52,508 nt of DNA from an uncultured Oceanobacillus sp. GTDB lineage: Bacteria; Bacillota; Bacilli; Bacillales; Amphibacillaceae. The notes under the pieces are model-generated. The model was given only the letters and a program-made list of their open reading frames with translations, was not told the DNA's origin and made no database searches. Below are positions 50,708-52,508 of this stretch, piece after piece; the stretch's first letter is position 1; every line of letters starts with the position of its first letter. The position numbers and the translations under genes are program-made. The DNA lies in NCBI GenBank assembly GCA_938004015.1, contig CALKWU010000143.1:1-52508 (forward strand), given 5' to 3'.

Positions 50708-51262
50708 TCAGATGTTATCAAGAGTTGCTTTTATACTGTTGTACACATACAGCCAAAATTCGCGGTTTTCCTGGAATTCTTTTCCCATTGCTTTATACAT
50801 TTCTTTTGCTTTTTCTTCATGCTCCGGAGCATCTTTCGGTGGCAACGATGCCCGAGATTCATCGACATATGCTTGCAGTTCCGGAGCCCGTGGCCCCCAT
50901 TTTCCAACTTCATTCCCATCTTTATCGATGAAAATGAAAATTGGAATCGCTCTTGCTTTTCCATTCGTCAAATATCGGTCCATGAGTTCCAAATTGTCAT
51001 CACGGAGCAATAGGCGTACATCGATGTCCGCTTTTTCGGCAATGCGGAATAAAATCGGCACGTTAAGCATCGCATCGCCGCACCAATCTTCCGTCAACAC
51101 GATTGCCCGTAAATCCATCGCTTTGATTTTCGTGAAAAATTCGTCGTCTGCCGGTAAGTTGAACTGATCATAAATATGAAGCAGTCCTTCTCTATTATCT
51201 CTCATACTTTCAATATATTCTTCAGATGTCATCCCTTTTGCGAACCAGTCGTTCAAATTCAT
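50708..51262 (-). CDS. Thioredoxin-like protein with a single cysteine
   Basis: 184 aa. The ATG at 51262 (GGGAGTGG upstream) is the likely start; the frame stays open to 51454 but that part lies over the promoter of the divergent gene. A thioredoxin fold is suggested by AIVLTEDWCGDAMLNVPILFRIAEK, IDVRLLLRDDN, and the cis-Pro segment ARAIPIFIFIDKDG. The active-site motif is WCGDA, with one Cys instead of CxxC, so it is not a standard dithiol reductase. A conserved Bacillaceae family; function unknown. Confidence 0.82.
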   Translation of the reverse strand: MNLNDWFAKGMTSEEYIESMRDNREGLLHIYDQFNLPADDEFFTKIKAMDLRAIVLTEDWCGDAMLNVPILFRIAEKADIDVRLLLRDDNLELMDRYLTNGKARAIPIFIFIDKDGNEVGKWGPRAPELQAYVDESRASLPPKDAPEHEEKAKEMYKAMGKEFQENREFWLYVYNSIKATLDNI

Positions 51263-51380
51263 CCAAAACCACTCCCATTTTTCATTTGTATAAATTTTAT
51301 CGTTGTTTGATTCCAGGGTAAACATATTTGCTTCAATTTTGGTAAGATAAAGATACATGAAACGAACGAGGAGGAAAATC
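51263..51380. promoter_or_regulatory. Divergent promoter region, thioredoxin-like gene and M42 peptidase
   Basis: 118 bases between the two divergent starts. AT-rich; I see no clear -35/-10 pair for either side. Confidence 0.35.
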
Positions 51381-52439
51381 ATGACAGCATTCAATAAAGA
51401 ATTTTTACTTGAATTGTTGAACACACCTTCCCCATCCAGTATGGAAATGGACATCCAAAGAAAATGGATGGCTTATGTAAAAACATTTGCCCATGAAGTG
51501 AGGACGGACCTTGCCGGAAACGTCATCGGTATTTTGAATCCCGATGCTCCGTTCAAAGTATTATTGGCAGGACATGTGGATGAAATTGCCCTTGTCGTCA
51601 ATCGAATCGATGATGATGGATTCCTCCATTTCGATAAAATGGGTGGCATCAACCCGAAAGCGGCAGTAGGCATGCGTGTCGAGGTCCTCGGGTTTGCCGG
51701 CACCGTAACGGGTGTGATTGGAGTCAATGCGCAACATCATGGCGGTTTGAAAGATGACTTCACCCTACAAGACTTGTTCATCGATTGTGGCTTCAAGTCG
51801 AAAACCGAAGCAGAAAAAGTCGTTCAAATCGGCGACCTTTGCGTCTATAAAACGGAGCCGGAAATTTTACAGGGTCGTTATGTGGCTGGCAGAGGACTCG
51901 ATAACCGTACCGGTGCCTTCATCGTTGCCGAAGTTTTGAAACGGTTATCGGAAAAAAATCCAATGGTGGGCGTATATGCCGTAAGCACCGTCAACGAGGA
52001 AACGAATATGGGCGGAGCGTATTTCGCGGCGGCCGGCATCGAACCGACGATGGCGATCGCTTGTGATGTGACGTTTGCGACTGATTATCCTGGTGTGGAT
52101 AAAAACAAATACGGCGACGTGAAACTCGAAGGTGGACCAGTGCTTGCAAAAGGTGCACCAATCAATATCAAGATCAACCAATTGCTTGAAAAATCGGCGA
52201 CAGATTTGGATATGGACGTGCAATATGAATTGACACCACGACATACGGGAACCGATGCCGACCGGATGCGTCTCACCGGCAAAGGAGTTCCTGTATCCCT
52301 CGTATCTTTACCTCTCCGTTACATGCATTCACCGGTGGAGACGGCAAGTTTGCAAGATATAGAAGAAGAAATCACATTGCTTGTGCATATGATTGAAAAC
52401 TTGACGGGAGAGGAAAGTTTGAATCCGCTCGATGCTTGA
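51381..52439 (+). CDS. M42 family metallo-aminopeptidase
   Basis: 352 aa, ATG 51381 with GAGGAGG upstream. Glutamyl aminopeptidase/YtoP-type with all ligands of the co-catalytic metal site: His65 and Asp67 (AGHVDE), Asp174 (GRGLDNR), Glu206-Glu207 (NEET), Asp229 (CDV) and His316 (RYMHSP). It trims N-terminal residues from peptides as a dodecamer. Complete in the window. Confidence 0.93.
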   Translation: MTAFNKEFLLELLNTPSPSSMEMDIQRKWMAYVKTFAHEVRTDLAGNVIGILNPDAPFKVLLAGHVDEIALVVNRIDDDGFLHFDKMGGINPKAAVGMRVEVLGFAGTVTGVIGVNAQHHGGLKDDFTLQDLFIDCGFKSKTEAEKVVQIGDLCVYKTEPEILQGRYVAGRGLDNRTGAFIVAEVLKRLSEKNPMVGVYAVSTVNEETNMGGAYFAAAGIEPTMAIACDVTFATDYPGVDKNKYGDVKLEGGPVLAKGAPINIKINQLLEKSATDLDMDVQYELTPRHTGTDADRMRLTGKGVPVSLVSLPLRYMHSPVETASLQDIEEEITLLVHMIENLTGEESLNPLDA

Positions 52440-52448
52440 CGAACATCA

Positions 52449-52508
52449 TAAAAAGTTGGGACAAAAAGATGTTTCCATCATCGGAAAATCATTTTGCCCG
52501 ACTTTTTT
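52449..52508 (+). terminator. Terminator of the M42 gene, cut by window end
   Basis: AAAAAGTTGGG-A-CAAAA pairs with TTTTG-CCCGACTTTTTT at the very end, with a TTTCC/GGAAA inner stem. T-run continues to the last base. Confidence 0.75.

Noticed and set aside
1..52508. CRISPR arrays, tRNA/rRNA genes, prophage or complete insertion sequence
   Set aside because: No regularly spaced repeats, cloverleaf sequences, phage structural genes or intact transposase were seen.

Overview
The window is ordinary chromosomal DNA from a spore-forming, flagellated, competence-capable member of the Bacillaceae (low-GC Gram-positive). The reasons are strong AGGAGG-type ribosome binding sites with many TTG/GTG starts, and gene order that closely follows Bacillus subtilis blocks: tasA-sipW-tapA with sinI-sinR; degS-degU-degV-comFA-comFC-yvyF-flgM-flgN-flgK-flgL-yviE-fliW-csrA-flaG-fliD-fliS-fliT-hpf-secA-prfB-cccB-ftsE-ftsX-ctpB-minJ; sbcD-sbcC; yuiC-yuiD-bioY; and kapB, patB, pgi. 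I cannot name the species.

Layout. 1-3250: biofilm matrix locus with two TasA/CalY-type secreted proteins (the first cut by the window edge), a TapA-like protein, the ER-type signal peptidase SipW, a frame-broken small ORF, then the antirepressor SinI and repressor SinR. 3250-3776: a 51-aa ORF and a 117-nt nested hairpin between convergent genes. 3776-7620: YvyE and the DegS/DegU two-component system, then DegV. 7678-18230: a hot-dog-fold gene translationally coupled to the DNA-uptake helicase gene comFA, comFC, and a flagellar late-gene cluster started by a SigD-like promoter. 18385-24920: hibernation factor HPF under a SigB-like promoter, a graveyard (IS3-type remnant plus trehalose genes treR and treA, both broken), then secA, prfB with its programmed +1 frameshift, and cytochrome c-551.

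25251-31373: the FtsEX division ABC system with an M23 coiled-coil murein hydrolase, the CtpB-type protease, and MinJ. 31443-35704: the DNA repair nuclease SbcCD. 35797-40786: an aromatic-acid-exporter-like membrane protein, a UPF0182 membrane protein bracketed by a dispersed 31-bp palindromic repeat, and a 3D-domain protein. 40891-43772: yuiD, bioY with an excellent BirA operator, deoD, an isolated HPr gene and kapB. 43889-46783: a small membrane protein, a Cu/Zn superoxide dismutase lipoprotein, an E. coli-type MazEF toxin-antitoxin pair, and PatB. 47050-52508: an ECF sigma factor with its own ECF-type promoter and a coupled 520-aa membrane protein (probable anti-sigma), Pgi, a single-cysteine thioredoxin-like protein and an M42 aminopeptidase.

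Most of the window is core housekeeping. The parts that look least explained are the ECF sigma/520-aa ectodomain pair, the nested hairpin at 3641-3757, the hot-dog/comFA coupling with comFB missing, the frame-broken ORF behind sipW, the repeats around the UPF0182 gene, and the decayed tre locus wedged between hpf and secA. No tRNA, rRNA, CRISPR array, intact insertion sequence or prophage was seen.
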